64,000 bases of DNA. It comes from Clostridiales bacterium (lineage in GTDB: Bacteria; Bacillota; Clostridia; Oscillospirales; CAG-272). A program made the position numbers and the translations under genes. Within the stretch, counting starts at the first letter, position 1. Each line of letters starts with the position of its first letter. Location of the stretch: NCBI GenBank assembly GCA_022793655.1, contig JAAWDG010000003.1, positions 1-64,000 on the forward strand, in the 5' to 3' direction. The notes beneath the pieces are model-generated. The model searched no databases. It was not told the DNA's origin and was given only the letters and a program-made list of their open reading frames with translations. Positions 26,801 to 35,504 of the stretch are shown in pieces.

Positions 26801-27190
26801 TATGATACAATAAGAATAACCCTTACGGGTTATTCTTAGAAAGATTGACTTGCCACCCATTAAAGGGTGACATTCCGGCTATGCCGAAAACGCCAATCTT
26901 TCCAGTTGCTTAAATTCCGTTAGGATACAATAAGAATAACCCTTACGGGTTATTCTTAGAAAGATTGACTTGCCATCCATTAAAGGGTGACATTCCGGCT
27001 ATGCCGAAAACGCCAATCTTTCCAGTTGCTTAAATTCCGTTAGGATACAATAAGAATAAGCCTTACGGCTTATTCTTAGAAAGTTCATCTTACAGCCCAT
27101 CAGGCAGCATTCCAGCAGAGCTGGAAACGATGAACTTTCCGGCAACTTGAATCCTGGTGGGCTCTATAAGCATAACCCTTACAGGTTTAT
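26801..27190 (-). repeat. Structured repeat cluster R3 (three tandem 120-bp units, minus orientation)
   Basis: This fills most of the 680-bp gap between the tRNA and the next gene. Units at 26801-26920 and 26921-27040 are nearly identical (cac/cat in P3, plus a small difference at the unit edge). A third unit from 27041 keeps the fold with different stem sequences. Plus-strand reading: P4 'aagaataaccc' TTAC palindrome (26812-26837); P1 'gaaagattg' (26839) / 'caatctttc' (26894); inner hairpins 'caccc'/'gggtg' and 'ttccggc'/'gccgaa'. The third unit has P4 arm 'aagaataagcc', P1 'aaagttcatc' / 'gatgaacttt' and an inner 'ttccagc' / 'gctggaa'. Read on the minus strand it matches R6 ('gccggaatgtcaccctt'). 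Confidence 0.9.
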
Positions 27191-27397
27191 TCTTCAAAAA
27201 TTTCGACCCAGCCGAACTCGTCCGACAGCTTTTCTTCCGGATGTCGCACGACAAGATAACTAAATTTCATCATACAATAAAAACAGGCCTTGCGGCCTGT
27301 CTTATAAGGCAATCCTATGAACAAGCGAATCGGCCCAATCGCTCGGACCGTTTTCGCTCTTTTACAACACGCAAAAATCAAGAAACAGGAGAATACA

Positions 27398-28120
27398 ATG
27401 GATCGACAAACAATCACCATGATTGCTGAGGTAATCGAAGCATACCCAGATGGGCTAATGGTCATGGATAAACAAAGCGGGCAAACGATTCAAGTGCACG
27501 CAAAAGACATCGAATGTTTTTCACAGGGCGAATGGATTTGCATTTTGTATAACGGTCAAATGACCCATAGCATACCGCCCCAAATCACAGCCATTTCCAT
27601 TGAAAGTCTACATGATGCACCACCTATGCCCGTCAGCACGCCTCTATCAAATGACCCGCGCGCGCAGACGACATCGGCACCAATACAAAACAATGAAATC
27701 TATGTAAACAGCACCGACCGCTGGGACGCGGTAAATCCCATGGGTCTTGAAAGATCCACCGCGCAGCCGAACATGGTCAACAACCCCTCTGGGGCCAATA
27801 ACCGCACAGCACCTGACACGACACCTACCTACCCCACGTCTATAGCAGAGGTGACGCCGCCAAGACCAAATCCAGATCTAACTTTCGTGCCCAACGAAAC
27901 GTTTGACGGACCACCCTTTGAAATGCGCGGCATTATCGTGCAAAAAGGCCCTGATTTCTTTATCATTCGCAATCGGCAATACAACTTTGTTCGTATTAAC
28001 TATGAATACGCCCATCACTTTTGCGTACGGCAAAGAGTCATTGTCAAGTACTATATCTCTACCCTAAGCCAGCCACCGCAAATTCCGGCCGTAGACGTCA
28101 TTCCTATTTGCGGCGCATAG
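27398..28120 (+). CDS. Hypothetical protein with repeated beta domain
   Basis: About 240 residues. The listed start (27317) has no ribosome binding site; ATG 27398 follows 'caggag'. I do not recognise the family. The N-terminal ~65 residues ('ITMIAEVIEAYPDGLMVMDK...IECFSQGEWICILYN') and the C-terminal ~60 residues ('MRGIIVQKGPDFFIIRNRQ...FCVRQRVIVKYY') look like two copies of a small OB-like or beta-barrel domain. A Pro/Thr/Asn-rich linker of about 100 residues separates them. There is no signal peptide. It is transcribed alone, between repeat cluster R3 and a terminator. Confidence 0.65.
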   Translation: MDRQTITMIAEVIEAYPDGLMVMDKQSGQTIQVHAKDIECFSQGEWICILYNGQMTHSIPPQITAISIESLHDAPPMPVSTPLSNDPRAQTTSAPIQNNEIYVNSTDRWDAVNPMGLERSTAQPNMVNNPSGANNRTAPDTTPTYPTSIAEVTPPRPNPDLTFVPNETFDGPPFEMRGIIVQKGPDFFIIRNRQYNFVRINYEYAHHFCVRQRVIVKYYISTLSQPPQIPAVDVIPICGA

Positions 28121-28184
28121 TAAATATGCGCCATAGTATATGCGCGGGGCTTAATATGCGGCGTGTCCGCAATTTAATCATGAC

Positions 28185-28214
28185 AAAAAGGCTTTCTTAA
28201 CAGAAAGCCTTTTT
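28185..28214 (+). terminator. Rho-independent terminator
   Basis: A 13-bp stem (arm 'aaaaaggctttct') with a TAAC loop and T-run follows the hypothetical gene. It also lies just past the end of the convergent GH2 gene and could serve both. Confidence 0.85.
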
Positions 28215-28239
28215 TATTATATTCCCTTATGCACCCTTC

Positions 28240-29940
28240 TCACTCTTCCGCCGCCGCTTGGCGGCCAAAAATAGCGGCGATTTGTTCGGGTGGAAACTTG
28301 GGTTTTCGATCATAGGTATATAACCCATTCTGCTCCTGCTCTACATCGATAAGCTGTGTATAGCAAAGTCCAAACATGCGCTCATTGTTTAAAAGCACAT
28401 CGGTTAATCCTTTTAAGCGCTCCAAAAATTCTTCCGGCGTGGCAGGGCCATTGCCATACCCCCATCCATTTTGATCATCACTCCACCGAATGCCGCCGTA
28501 TTCACTCACAAAAAATGGTTTTTCCCCATCATACCGCTGTCTGTTCTGCCAAACTTCCTTGGCCACCCCCTTGTCGAGGTCTTTATAAGCTTCATAGAAA
28601 GCTTCGGGTGATTGCTCATAGGAATGCACATCATAAATATCGGTAATCACATGAAAATTACCGCTGGTGTCAATACACGGACGGCTGGAATCAACCGCCT
28701 TGGTTGCATGATACACCAGCGCAATCAAATCATCAAACTGCCGCCGGCCTTGATAATCAAAAGTCTCATTAAACGGACACCAACCCACAATGGATGGATG
28801 GTTCCGATCGCGCTCTACCGCCTCTAACCACTCGGGCAACAGGCTGTAAATGGCCTTTGGATCAGACACATCAAGGCCCCAGTTTGGATATTCGCCCCAG
28901 ACAAGATATCCTTTTTGATCGCAGTGATACAGAAAACGCTCCTCAAAAATCTTCTCATGCAGGCGCGCGCCATTAAATCCCATCGCCATGGAACGGTCAA
29001 TATCCGCGGCCAATTCCTGATCAGAAGGCGCTGTATATACTCCGTCCGGATAAAAACCCTGGTCCAAAATCAGCCGCTGAAACACCGAACGCCCGTTTAA
29101 ATAGAACTTATAGTCGCGATATTCAATGGAGCGCAAGCCAAAATAACTGGCAACTTTATCTTCACCAAATGTAAAATTCAAATTATATAGGCCGCCTTTG
29201 CCGACCTCCCAAAGATACTTTTCCTTTAGCGGCAGCGCAAAGCATACCGTACCGCTGACCGCCCGAAGTGTAATCTCACCCATCAGAGCGCCGTCAAAGA
29301 AAGCCTCCACTGTTAAATCAGCACAGCCAACCACATGGGCCTCGATCTGCACTGATACCGTATCCACACTGGGCTGCAAACGAAAGTTCTTCATATACTG
29401 CCGCGGCGTAAATTCAAGCCACACCGTCTGCCAAATACCGGTTGTACGGGTATAAGAACAGCCCGAAGAGGCAAATCGCTCACACTGCTTGCCCCGCGGA
29501 ATCATTGGATCCCGCTCATTATCCCGCGCACAAACCACAATGGTATTTTCGCCCTCGGTTACAAGCCCAGTGATATCAAATGAAAAGGACACATAGCCCC
29601 CCTTGTGCCGGCCGCATTCTTTGGCATTTATATACACAATCGCCTCATAATCCACCGCACCGAAATGGAGCACAACCCGGCCATTTAACTGGTCTTTTGT
29701 CAGCGTAAAACTGCGCCTATACCAAACCGCCTGCATAAAGTCTTGATAGGCAATACCCGAAAGCTTGCTTTGCGGACAAAAAGGGACTTCAATCATCTGC
29801 CCGAACACAGTCTCGGGCTCAAACCACCCCTGTTCTCTGCCACTGTCGCCATCGTCCCGCCTAAATTGCCAGGCTCCATTTAGATTTTGCCAGGTTTCCC
29901 GCTTAAACTGCGGCTTTGGATGCTCTTTGCGATATATCAT
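28240..29940 (-). CDS. Glycoside hydrolase family 2 protein
   Basis: A 566-residue GH2 enzyme (beta-galactosidase, glucuronidase or mannosidase type). Domains in order are the sugar-binding jelly roll (about 10-170, 'WQNLNGAWQFRRDDGD', 'HFGAVDYEAIVYIN'), an immunoglobulin-like domain (about 175-265), and a TIM barrel (270-560). The acid/base Glu is in 'GWCPFNETFDYQ' and the nucleophile Glu in 'FFVSEYGGIRW'. It lacks the extra C-terminal domains of LacZ. It has no signal peptide, so it should act on imported oligosaccharides or glycosides. The divergent AraC regulator shares its 129-bp promoter region and probably controls it. Exact substrate not decidable. Confidence 0.92.
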   Translation of the reverse strand: MIYRKEHPKPQFKRETWQNLNGAWQFRRDDGDSGREQGWFEPETVFGQMIEVPFCPQSKLSGIAYQDFMQAVWYRRSFTLTKDQLNGRVVLHFGAVDYEAIVYINAKECGRHKGGYVSFSFDITGLVTEGENTIVVCARDNERDPMIPRGKQCERFASSGCSYTRTTGIWQTVWLEFTPRQYMKNFRLQPSVDTVSVQIEAHVVGCADLTVEAFFDGALMGEITLRAVSGTVCFALPLKEKYLWEVGKGGLYNLNFTFGEDKVASYFGLRSIEYRDYKFYLNGRSVFQRLILDQGFYPDGVYTAPSDQELAADIDRSMAMGFNGARLHEKIFEERFLYHCDQKGYLVWGEYPNWGLDVSDPKAIYSLLPEWLEAVERDRNHPSIVGWCPFNETFDYQGRRQFDDLIALVYHATKAVDSSRPCIDTSGNFHVITDIYDVHSYEQSPEAFYEAYKDLDKGVAKEVWQNRQRYDGEKPFFVSEYGGIRWSDDQNGWGYGNGPATPEEFLERLKGLTDVLLNNERMFGLCYTQLIDVEQEQNGLYTYDRKPKFPPEQIAAIFGRQAAAEE

Positions 29941-30021
29941 TTTCCACTTGCCCTCCTTGCTTTATTAACTCTATTTTATAACGATTATATCGCAATCACA
30001 ATGACATACCCTCTTATTTTA

Positions 30022-30050
30022 TTGACATATCCTACTGTTTCTTTTATACT
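30022..30050 (+). promoter_or_regulatory. Consensus promoter of the AraC-family gene
   Basis: TTGACA (30022-30027) and TATACT (30045-30050) are 17 bp apart, with the start codon only 20 bp downstream. A 'tataat' and a 'tataaaat' on the minus strand (29965-29985 region) are candidates for the GH2 -10 box. Confidence 0.8.
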
Positions 30051-30069
30051 GATAAAAAGGAGAAGAGCC

Positions 30070-30840
30070 ATGATTGAAATCACCAGCATCCGCCACCACT
30101 GGCCCGAAAAAGCCGGCTTTACTTTAACAAGACCAAACGGCCATGAGCACTATACCTTTTTACACTTTTATAACAGCGTTGAAGTAAAGCTGCATAACGT
30201 TACCATCACAACCAAGCCCCATGCGTGCCTGATGTATGCGCCCGGCGTCCCGCAATACTTTCACAGCGAGCAGCCCTTGCTGCACGACTGGTTCCACTCG
30301 AGGGGAGAAGACCTTGAGAATCTCTTTTCCTGCAACACCCTCTATTACCCCGCTTCGGCCGGCTTTATCACCGCTATGGCGCAGGAAATGGAGGCCGAGT
30401 TCAACGATGACCGCTATCAACGCTGCGTATTATTAGACAGCAAAGTGAAAGAATTATTGATCCGTATCACCCGCGCCGAAAACAGCGCGTCTATATCGTA
30501 TGATACGGCGCATCACGAAGAATGCTTTCGTAAGCTTCGCGCGCACATCTTCACCCATTTAGATGAAACGTGGACCATAAACCGGATGGCCGACCTTGTC
30601 CACCTAAGCCCTTCTCGTTTTTTTACGATTTACCGCGCTTTATATGGCAAAAGCCCGACCGATGACCTCATCAGCGCCCGCATCGATGCCGCTAAAATCG
30701 CGCTTGCCTTTGGCGAGCAATCGCTAACGGCTATTGCTGAAGGACTTGGCTATCGCTATCTAACTCATTTCATGCGCCAATTTCACGACCGCACCGGTGA
30801 AACGCCAACCGCCTATCGCAGACGTCATATGCAATCTTAG
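30070..30840 (+). CDS. AraC-family transcriptional regulator
   Basis: About 256 residues. The listed start at 29887 lies inside the GH2 gene on the other strand; ATG 30070 follows 'aaaaaggagaag'. The N-terminal half is a cupin-like sensor domain ('HYTFLHFYNSVEVKLHNVTI', 'APGVPQYFHS'). The C-terminal ~100 residues hold two helix-turn-helix motifs ('WTINRMADLVHLSPSRFFTIYRAL' and 'QSLTAIAEGLGYRYLTHFMRQF', ending 'TGETPTAYRRR'). It most likely activates the divergent GH2 gene when a sugar ligand binds; the ligand is unknown. Confidence 0.92.
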   Translation: MIEITSIRHHWPEKAGFTLTRPNGHEHYTFLHFYNSVEVKLHNVTITTKPHACLMYAPGVPQYFHSEQPLLHDWFHSRGEDLENLFSCNTLYYPASAGFITAMAQEMEAEFNDDRYQRCVLLDSKVKELLIRITRAENSASISYDTAHHEECFRKLRAHIFTHLDETWTINRMADLVHLSPSRFFTIYRALYGKSPTDDLISARIDAAKIALAFGEQSLTAIAEGLGYRYLTHFMRQFHDRTGETPTAYRRRHMQS

Positions 30841-30960
30841 CCGGTGGCATATGCAATCTTCATAAATAGCATATACGATTCTCAATAATGGCATATGCTA
30901 TTAGAGGCCGCATGACCCCTTCGCATTGTTTCGGAAAACCATCTAGCGAATCGACAAAAC

Positions 30961-30997
30961 AAAAGTCCAAAAAGGCGCTGCCTTTTCGGACTTTTTT
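30961..30997. terminator. Bidirectional terminator between araC-type gene and pnp
   Basis: A long stem, arms 'aaagtccaaaaaggc' and 'gccttttcggacttt', has A-run and T-run flanks. It ends the AraC transcript and the pnp transcript coming from the right. Left of it, 30850-30905 holds three copies of a 'gcatat' motif in partly inverted arrangement, with no clear role. Confidence 0.85.
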
Positions 30998-31079
30998 TCA
31001 TCGTATTGATCAAATCTTGGGCTAACTAACTTTACCGCCCGACAATGCTTTTATTTCATGACGTGCAGTCAAGAGGTCA

Positions 31080-33452
31080 TTACTCGCCTTTGAAGAAAGA
31101 AAACAATCCTTTTTTCTTTTCTTCTGTTTTCGGCTCTTCTTTTACTGTCTTTGGTTCTTCACGCGGTTCGGTCTGAGTTTTCGCTGGGGCGCTCTCTGTC
31201 CGTAATGGTGCCGCACCTGTGTTAAGTTTACCATCCCGAACGCCGCCGGTGCGAGACTCTTGACGCTCACCAGGCCGGCCATTCTCTCTTCGTGGACGAT
31301 CCCCTTCCCGTCTTGGCGCCGGACGATCAAAATCACGTCTTGGACGGTCAGCGCGAGGCGCTTTAGGTTTTGCTTCATAATCTGCATAAGCGAAATCAGG
31401 GCCTTTATTGCCAATGCCCAGATACTTCACCGTGAAGTCATCGCCAACCTTCACCACGTCTTCTACCTTTTCAACCCGGTGATCAGCTAACTTAGAAATA
31501 TGGCAGAGCACCTCTTTACCCGGTGCAATCTCAACAAATGCGCCAAACTCTGCAATGCGCGTCACTTTGCCGGTGTATTTCTCGCCTACCTCCGGCTCAA
31601 AGACAATCGCGTCGATTAATTCTTTCGCTTTATAGGCATCGTCACGGTTTACGGCCAAAATGAATACGTTTCCGTCTTCTTCAATGTCAATTTTCGCACC
31701 CGTGTCGGCTACGATTTTCTGAATCACCTTGCCGCCAGTGCCAATAACGTCTCTGATTTTTTCAGGATCAATTTTTAACGTCAGCATCTTAGGCGCGTAT
31801 TTTGATACCTCAGCACGCGGCTTGTCAATCGCCTTCAAAATGATATCATCAATGATATAATCTCTGCCCTTATGAGTAACCGCTAAGGCTTCTTTCACAA
31901 TTTCTGGGGTCAGACCATCGATCTTCAAATCCATCTGAATCGACGTAATACCCTTATGCGTACCAGCTACTTTGAAATCCATGTCGCCATAGAAATCTTC
32001 TAAGCCCTGAATATCAATCATCGTCATCCAGTCGTCTTCATCGGTAATCAGACCGCAGGAAATACCCGCCACCGGCGCCTTAATCGGCACACCGGCGTCC
32101 ATCAGCGCCAGCGTAGAGCCGCAAACCGAAGCCTGTGAGGTAGAGCCGTTAGAGGATACAACCTCGGATACCAGCCGCAGCGCATATGGGAATTCTTCTA
32201 CCGACGGCAAAACCGGAATCAAAGAGCGCTCTGCTAATGCACCATGGCCAATTTCTCTGCGTCCGGGACTTCTGGCCGGTCTTGCTTCGCCAACCGAATA
32301 GCTGGGCATGTTGTATTGATGCATATATCTCTTTTCCTGTTCTTCGTCAATGCCGTCTAACAGCTGGCTGTCGCTGATAGCGCCCAGCGTCGCAACCGTC
32401 AGCACCTGCGTTTGTCCTCTGGTAAAGAGACCTGTGCCATGTGCACGCGGCAGCAAACCAACCTCGGCAGCAAGAGGACGAATTTCGTCCAGTCTGCGAC
32501 CGTCTACCCGCTTGTGGTCAACAAGCAGCCAACGGCGCACGATTTTCTTCTGAATCTTATACATAACCTCGCCGATAATGTCAGGAAGTTCGGGATATTT
32601 CTCTTCAAAATGAGCAATCACATCGTCTGTGATTGGAACCAGTTTTTCATCGCGCACATTTTTGTCGTCAGTGTCAAGCGCTTCCATCACGGCTTTTTCA
32701 CAATAAGCAAATACTTCGTCAAACATCTCGTGGTCAAGTTCACAAGAAGGATAATCAAATTTGGGCTTGCCAATTTCAGCGACAATGGAATCAATAAAAG
32801 CGCAAATCTTCTTAATCTCTTCGTGCGCCGTCATGATGGCGTCAAACATGACATCATCGTCCACTTCATTCGCGCCAGCTTCAATCATGACAATTTTTTC
32901 TTTTGAACCCGCTACGGTGAGCTGCAAATCGCTCTTTTCACGCTGGGCAAAAGAAGGATTGATCACAACTTCTCCATCCACAAGGCCGACGAATACGCCG
33001 CCAATCGGTCCGTTCCATGGAATGTCCGAAATAGACAATGCAATGGAAGCGCCGATCATCGCAGTAATTTCCGGTGAACAATCAGGGTCTACCGACATGA
33101 CCGTCAGCGTTAAGCACACATCATTGCGAAGGTCCTTCGGGAACAAGGGACGAATCGGCCGGTCAATTACACGACTGGTCAAAATCGCCTTTTCACTCGG
33201 ACGGCCCTCTCTTCTCAAATAGCCGCCCGGAATTTTACCAACCGAGTACATTTTTTCCTCAAAGTCAACCGACAAAGGCAGAAAATCAATGCCGTCCCGC
33301 GGTTTTTCGCTGGCTGTTGCTACCGCCAAAACAACCGTTTCGCCATAGCGCACCAAAACAGAACCGTTGGCAAGGCCGGCTAACTTACCGTTTTCGATAA
33401 CAAGCGGTCTTCCTGCTAATTCATACGAAAATGTTTTAAAATTCTCAAACAT
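31080..33452 (-). CDS. pnp: Polyribonucleotide nucleotidyltransferase (PNPase)
   Basis: A 790-residue PNPase that degrades RNA 3'-5' with phosphate. Two RNase PH domains (about 10-225 and 310-540) are joined by a helical domain. The second carries the catalytic core ('GRREIGHGALAERSLIPVLP', 'SNGSTSQASVCGSTLALMDAG'). A KH domain (about 550-615, 'IRDVIGTGGKVIQKIVADTG') and an S1 domain (about 620-690, 'YTGKVTRIAEFGAFVEI') follow. The last ~95 residues are a low-complexity basic/acidic tail ('RADRPRRDFDRPAPRREGD' and similar). The tail is longer than in the usual ~700-residue enzyme and may bind RNA or degradosome partners. It follows rpsO, the classic order. Confidence 0.97.
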   Translation of the reverse strand: MFENFKTFSYELAGRPLVIENGKLAGLANGSVLVRYGETVVLAVATASEKPRDGIDFLPLSVDFEEKMYSVGKIPGGYLRREGRPSEKAILTSRVIDRPIRPLFPKDLRNDVCLTLTVMSVDPDCSPEITAMIGASIALSISDIPWNGPIGGVFVGLVDGEVVINPSFAQREKSDLQLTVAGSKEKIVMIEAGANEVDDDVMFDAIMTAHEEIKKICAFIDSIVAEIGKPKFDYPSCELDHEMFDEVFAYCEKAVMEALDTDDKNVRDEKLVPITDDVIAHFEEKYPELPDIIGEVMYKIQKKIVRRWLLVDHKRVDGRRLDEIRPLAAEVGLLPRAHGTGLFTRGQTQVLTVATLGAISDSQLLDGIDEEQEKRYMHQYNMPSYSVGEARPARSPGRREIGHGALAERSLIPVLPSVEEFPYALRLVSEVVSSNGSTSQASVCGSTLALMDAGVPIKAPVAGISCGLITDEDDWMTMIDIQGLEDFYGDMDFKVAGTHKGITSIQMDLKIDGLTPEIVKEALAVTHKGRDYIIDDIILKAIDKPRAEVSKYAPKMLTLKIDPEKIRDVIGTGGKVIQKIVADTGAKIDIEEDGNVFILAVNRDDAYKAKELIDAIVFEPEVGEKYTGKVTRIAEFGAFVEIAPGKEVLCHISKLADHRVEKVEDVVKVGDDFTVKYLGIGNKGPDFAYADYEAKPKAPRADRPRRDFDRPAPRREGDRPRRENGRPGERQESRTGGVRDGKLNTGAAPLRTESAPAKTQTEPREEPKTVKEEPKTEEKKKGLFSFFKGE

Positions 33453-33617
33453 TTTGTTTCCTCCGTTTATTTATATTAAACCGCCCGACTTAGCACTTAA
33501 ACAGGGGTCCAAGCCCACTTAGGCCTCTATTTAACTGCTAATGCCGACGATTTTTTCAAAATGGAGCCGAGGCCTGTCTCTTTGTAAGAGGCCCCGGCGC
33601 GACGCCGTTTCATACGG

Positions 33618-33645
33618 CAAATGCCGGCAAGACTGCCGGCATTAA
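33618..33645 (-). terminator. Hairpin after rpsO
   Basis: A 10-bp perfect stem 'aatgccggca' / 'tgccggcatt' follows the rpsO stop on the minus strand but has no T-run. Two further hairpins follow (about 33602-33618 and 33565-33590) before pnp. This resembles the structured, RNase-processed rpsO-pnp intergenic region known from other bacteria rather than a full terminator. Confidence 0.55.
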
Positions 33646-33647
33646 GC

Positions 33648-33911
33648 TTACTTTCTGATTCCTAATTTCTCAATCAGCGCTCTGTAGCGTTCGATATCTA
33701 CTTTTTGCAGATAGCCAAGCAGATTCTTTCTGTGACCAATCATCTTGAGCATGCCGCGGCGGCTGTGATGGTCTTTCTTGTTCACCCGCAAATGCTCGGT
33801 TAATGAGTTAATTCTGTAGGTTAAAATGGCAACCTGTACTTCGGGTGAACCGGTGTCACCTTCGTGTGTGGCATATTTTTCAATAATTGCCTGTTTTTCT
33901 TCTCTTGTCAT
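33648..33911 (-). CDS. rpsO: 30S ribosomal protein S15
   Basis: An 87-residue S15, a primary binder of the central domain of 16S rRNA. Signatures are '[22 protein letters not shown]', '[20 protein letters not shown]' and '[11 protein letters not shown]'. 'gaaaggtg' precedes ATG 33911. The leader contains an inverted repeat with arms 'gcttacg' / 'cgtaagc' (about 33970-33995) that could be an S15 autoregulatory site; this is only a suggestion. Confidence 0.98.
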   Translation of the reverse strand: MTREEKQAIIEKYATHEGDTGSPEVQVAILTYRINSLTEHLRVNKKDHHSRRGMLKMIGHRKNLLGYLQKVDIERYRALIEKLGIRK

Positions 33912-34071
33912 TGTTTATCACCTTTCCTAAACATAATCGCAAGACATAGCATACGGCTGGTGAAAGCACGCTTACGCGCAAGTCTCCGTAAGCCAAGCCC
34001 GCGTATATTCTATATTACCATAGATTAAAAAATAAATCAACACCATTTAAAGGAATAAATCCATTTTACTT

Positions 34072-35451
34072 CTATGGTTCACCCACAAATGCCAAAAAAT
34101 CGGCCTCGGCAGCCTGGTACAGCTCTTCATGCGTTTTGCGGCCGGTCACAGCACTTTGCACCGCGCCATAGGTCGCATCCGCCACGGCCGGCTCATGCGG
34201 CCCGAATAAATAGGCAAAATCATACTTCATGCTGCTGCCAATCCGCTTGATCATCTGCGCCGAGCGATTGTCCCGCAAGCAATAGGCCATCTGCCAAGAC
34301 AAATACGCGTTGTCAATGGTCTCATAAGAAGCCGCGCTGTATGCCTCTAATATCAGCCCCGCATGTTCGGAAGCAGCCGCCCCCGCCGGAATACACAAAA
34401 CCGGCATGTCACCCGAAACATAGCTTGCATACTCGTCGCCCTCCGCCAAGCAAGGCAGCGGCAGAACACCATACGAATCGGGCATATCATTGAGCGAATA
34501 AGACTCGCTCACCGTACCGATATAAAACAAACAGCCGCCGCCGGCAAAAAAGCCAGCCGGGTTTTCTGCGTCGGCAAACGCGCCCTCTTCGAATATACGT
34601 TTCGCTCGCTCGATCACGCCCTCTGTCGGCTCGCCCACCGCGCTGCCATAACGCGCGCCATCCGCAAGCGTCGTATACGAAAGTCCGCTAGACGTAAACA
34701 GGCAATTGATCAGTTCTTCCCTCGAAGCACAAGCCACCCCGGCATCATAGCGGCCCTCTAACAGAGAAAGGAAAACATCCCATGTCCAATTCCCGTCAGC
34801 GGCCATTCCATAAAGATCAATCTTTGCCTCTTGTGCCAGTGCCTCATTAAAATAAACGCAATAGGCATATTTAGCTCTTGCGCTTGCCGCACCAATCACC
34901 CCATAAGGCGCGCCTTGCCAATAGAGCGCGTCAGTGTCTGCATAATAAGGCTTGTCAAGATCAACCGCCGACCAATCCGATAGCGGAGCCAAAAGACCAT
35001 CGGCCGCGAATCTTCCGTACCAGGAAAGGGGAATGGCCACCAAATCAGAAAAATATTCTCCCTTGGCGATACTATCTTGCAGCTCGGCATAGATAGCGGC
35101 GGGCTCCTTTTCAACCACTGCAATCCCCACATGATATTTATCCTGCACAGCCGCAGTTCTAGCCGACAGCGCCACGCTGTATAAATCCCCGCTGTCATCG
35201 TCAAAATCTGCTTTATGATGGGTAGTCAACGCCAAGGTGACCCCCTCTAAATCAGCCTCCGGCAATGCATCAAGAGCTGGATAGCCAAGATTTTCCCCAC
35301 CGGAAGGTTCGCTCGAAACAGAGCCAGGGTCACTGGTCGAATCAGTTGTATTCCCGAGTTGCGAATGCCCATTCCATCGAATCCACCCGCAACCGCTGTT
35401 TATGCACAAAAGAAGAACCAGCAACAAGAGGATCGTCATTTTTTTCATCAT
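34072..35451 (-). CDS. Extracellular solute-binding lipoprotein (family 1)
   Basis: About 459 residues. The listed start is 35463; ATG 35451 lies after 'atggagatg' and gives 'MMKKMTILLLLVLLLCINSGC', a signal peptide with lipobox. A Ser/Thr/Gly-rich linker leads to a periplasmic-binding-type body with family 1 features ('YAVYFNEALAQEAKIDLYG'-like region, 'GNWTWDVFLSLLEG', 'GDMPVLCIPAGAAASEHAGLI'). Such proteins deliver sugars to ABC importers, but no permease genes are adjacent. A late 'ATYGAVQSAVTGRKTHEEL' matches the usual C-terminal helix. Substrate unknown. Confidence 0.85.
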   Translation of the reverse strand: MMKKMTILLLLVLLLCINSGCGWIRWNGHSQLGNTTDSTSDPGSVSSEPSGGENLGYPALDALPEADLEGVTLALTTHHKADFDDDSGDLYSVALSARTAAVQDKYHVGIAVVEKEPAAIYAELQDSIAKGEYFSDLVAIPLSWYGRFAADGLLAPLSDWSAVDLDKPYYADTDALYWQGAPYGVIGAASARAKYAYCVYFNEALAQEAKIDLYGMAADGNWTWDVFLSLLEGRYDAGVACASREELINCLFTSSGLSYTTLADGARYGSAVGEPTEGVIERAKRIFEEGAFADAENPAGFFAGGGCLFYIGTVSESYSLNDMPDSYGVLPLPCLAEGDEYASYVSGDMPVLCIPAGAAASEHAGLILEAYSAASYETIDNAYLSWQMAYCLRDNRSAQMIKRIGSSMKYDFAYLFGPHEPAVADATYGAVQSAVTGRKTHEELYQAAEADFLAFVGEP

Positions 35452-35504
35452 GTACATCTCCATTTCCGCCGCGGGGGCATAAACACCTGCATCAAGCGCT
35501 GCTT

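Noticed and set aside
26801-27190. CRISPR-like tandem array
   Set aside because: The period is 120 bp with no unique spacers; the repeats are internally paired units and no cas genes are present.
32412-32906. 164-residue plus-strand ORF antisense to pnp
   Set aside because: pnp is unambiguous over this region; the ORF is a shadow.
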